This document shows, one piece after another, positions 12,116-12,386 of a stretch of 12,386 nt of DNA. The first letter of the stretch is position 1, and each line of letters starts with the position of its first letter. This stretch comes from JAKLEX01 sp035327525. Lineage in GTDB: Bacteria; Patescibacteriota; Minisyncoccia; Phycocordibacterales; JAACPR01. The position numbers were made by a program, and so were the translations under genes. The stretch is from NCBI GenBank assembly GCA_035327525.1, contig DAOLDC010000018.1, positions 1 to 12,386 on the forward strand, in the 5' to 3' direction. The notes under the pieces were generated by a model. The model worked only from the letters and a program-made list of their open reading frames with translations. It had not been told where the DNA came from and searched no databases.

Positions 12116-12386
12116 ATGAAGAAATTAACAAGGTTTTTGGGTGTGATGATTATCGCAGCTGCAATCGCAGTTGGATCAACAGCACATGCCTTAACACAAG
12201 CACAAGCTAATGCAATTATTGCAGCTCTTGGTCTAACAGGATCACAAGCTTCAGTAATCCAAGCATTAGTAGTAGGAGGATCTCCTGTGTCTTCAACAAC
12301 ATTCACAGTAGACTTAACAATCGGTTCAACTGGTAGCGATGTAGTTGCCCTACAAGATCTTTTGATCTCAAGAGGACATCTAGTTA
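12116..12386 (+). CDS. Secreted protein with a peptidoglycan-binding-type domain (3' end beyond window)
   Basis: Only the first 90 codons are present. Residues 1-25 are a clear Sec signal peptide: basic start MKKLTR, hydrophobic core FLGVMIIAAAIAVG, and an AHA signal-peptidase I site with cleavage predicted after A25. The mature protein starts LTQAQANAIIAALGLTG, a short helical segment, then a Ser/Thr-rich linker (about 55-62). From about residue 63 (FTVDLTIGSTGSDVVALQDLL) it matches the start of a PG_binding_1 repeat (xLxxGSxGxDVxxLQxxL). Candidate Phyla Radiation genomes commonly carry such secreted proteins, though the ligand and role are not established. The enzyme domain, if any, would lie off the right edge. 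The ATG has no Shine-Dalgarno sequence and follows an unusually long predicted leader with strong upstream promoters, consistent with high expression. Confidence 0.85.
   Translation, partial: MKKLTRFLGVMIIAAAIAVGSTAHALTQAQANAIIAALGLTGSQASVIQALVVGGSPVSSTTFTVDLTIGSTGSDVVALQDLLISRGHLV

Noticed and set aside
12061..12306. Minus-strand 81-codon frame opposite the secreted protein
   Set aside because: It mirrors the signal peptide and Ala-rich start of the real gene, with no promoter or homology signal of its own.
1..12386. CRISPR array, insertion sequence, transposase, tRNA or rRNA gene
   Set aside because: No regular spaced repeats, no terminal inverted repeats with a transposase frame, and no tRNA cloverleaf or conserved rRNA stretch found on either strand by eye.

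Overview
This window reads as AT-rich chromosomal DNA from a Candidate Phyla Radiation (Patescibacteria) bacterium, most likely of the Parcubacteria group. That assignment is inferred from protein character and gene content, not from a search. The supporting features are an elongation factor P with an arginine/lysine-rich loop in place of the usual PGKG loop, a MetRS with a C-C-C-H zinc knuckle, a membrane-anchored glucodextranase-B-like protein beside ftsK, and a secreted peptidoglycan-binding-type protein starting at the right edge. All genes read in the standard bacterial code. The 12 complete genes stop with TAA (7) or TAG (5), never TGA.

Layout. From 118 to 6177 the plus strand carries an M16 peptidase, an AI-2E-family membrane protein, metG and tatD, then the ribosomal/replication trio rpsF-ssb-rpsR. 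A very long, nearly perfect hairpin at 6177-6239 lies between converging rpsR and efp and should terminate transcription from both sides. From 10638 down to 6241 the minus strand carries ftsK, a one-TM glucodextranase-B-like protein, recA and efp. ftsK is divergent from an unrecognised HTH-containing gene (10755-11612). That gene's first transcribed bases hold a perfect 10+10 palindrome, a candidate autoregulatory operator. The stretch 11613-12115 has no conventional gene. It holds two tandem promoters, a perfect DnaA-box match, four hairpins and a small open frame, and it leads into the secreted protein cut off by the window end.

Working together. The core genes cover translation (MetRS, S6, S18, EF-P), genome maintenance (SSB, RecA, FtsK, TatD nuclease) and envelope or proteolysis functions (M16, AI-2E family, Gmad-like, peptidoglycan-binding-type). 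The most general oddity is in initiation signals. None of the start codons has a Shine-Dalgarno sequence, and several promoters (M16, AI-2E, ssb, recA, less exactly rpsF) put the -10 hexamer only 6-9 nt before the ATG. This predicts leaderless or near-leaderless mRNAs. The surface-protein gene is the opposite, with a predicted leader of about 400 nt.
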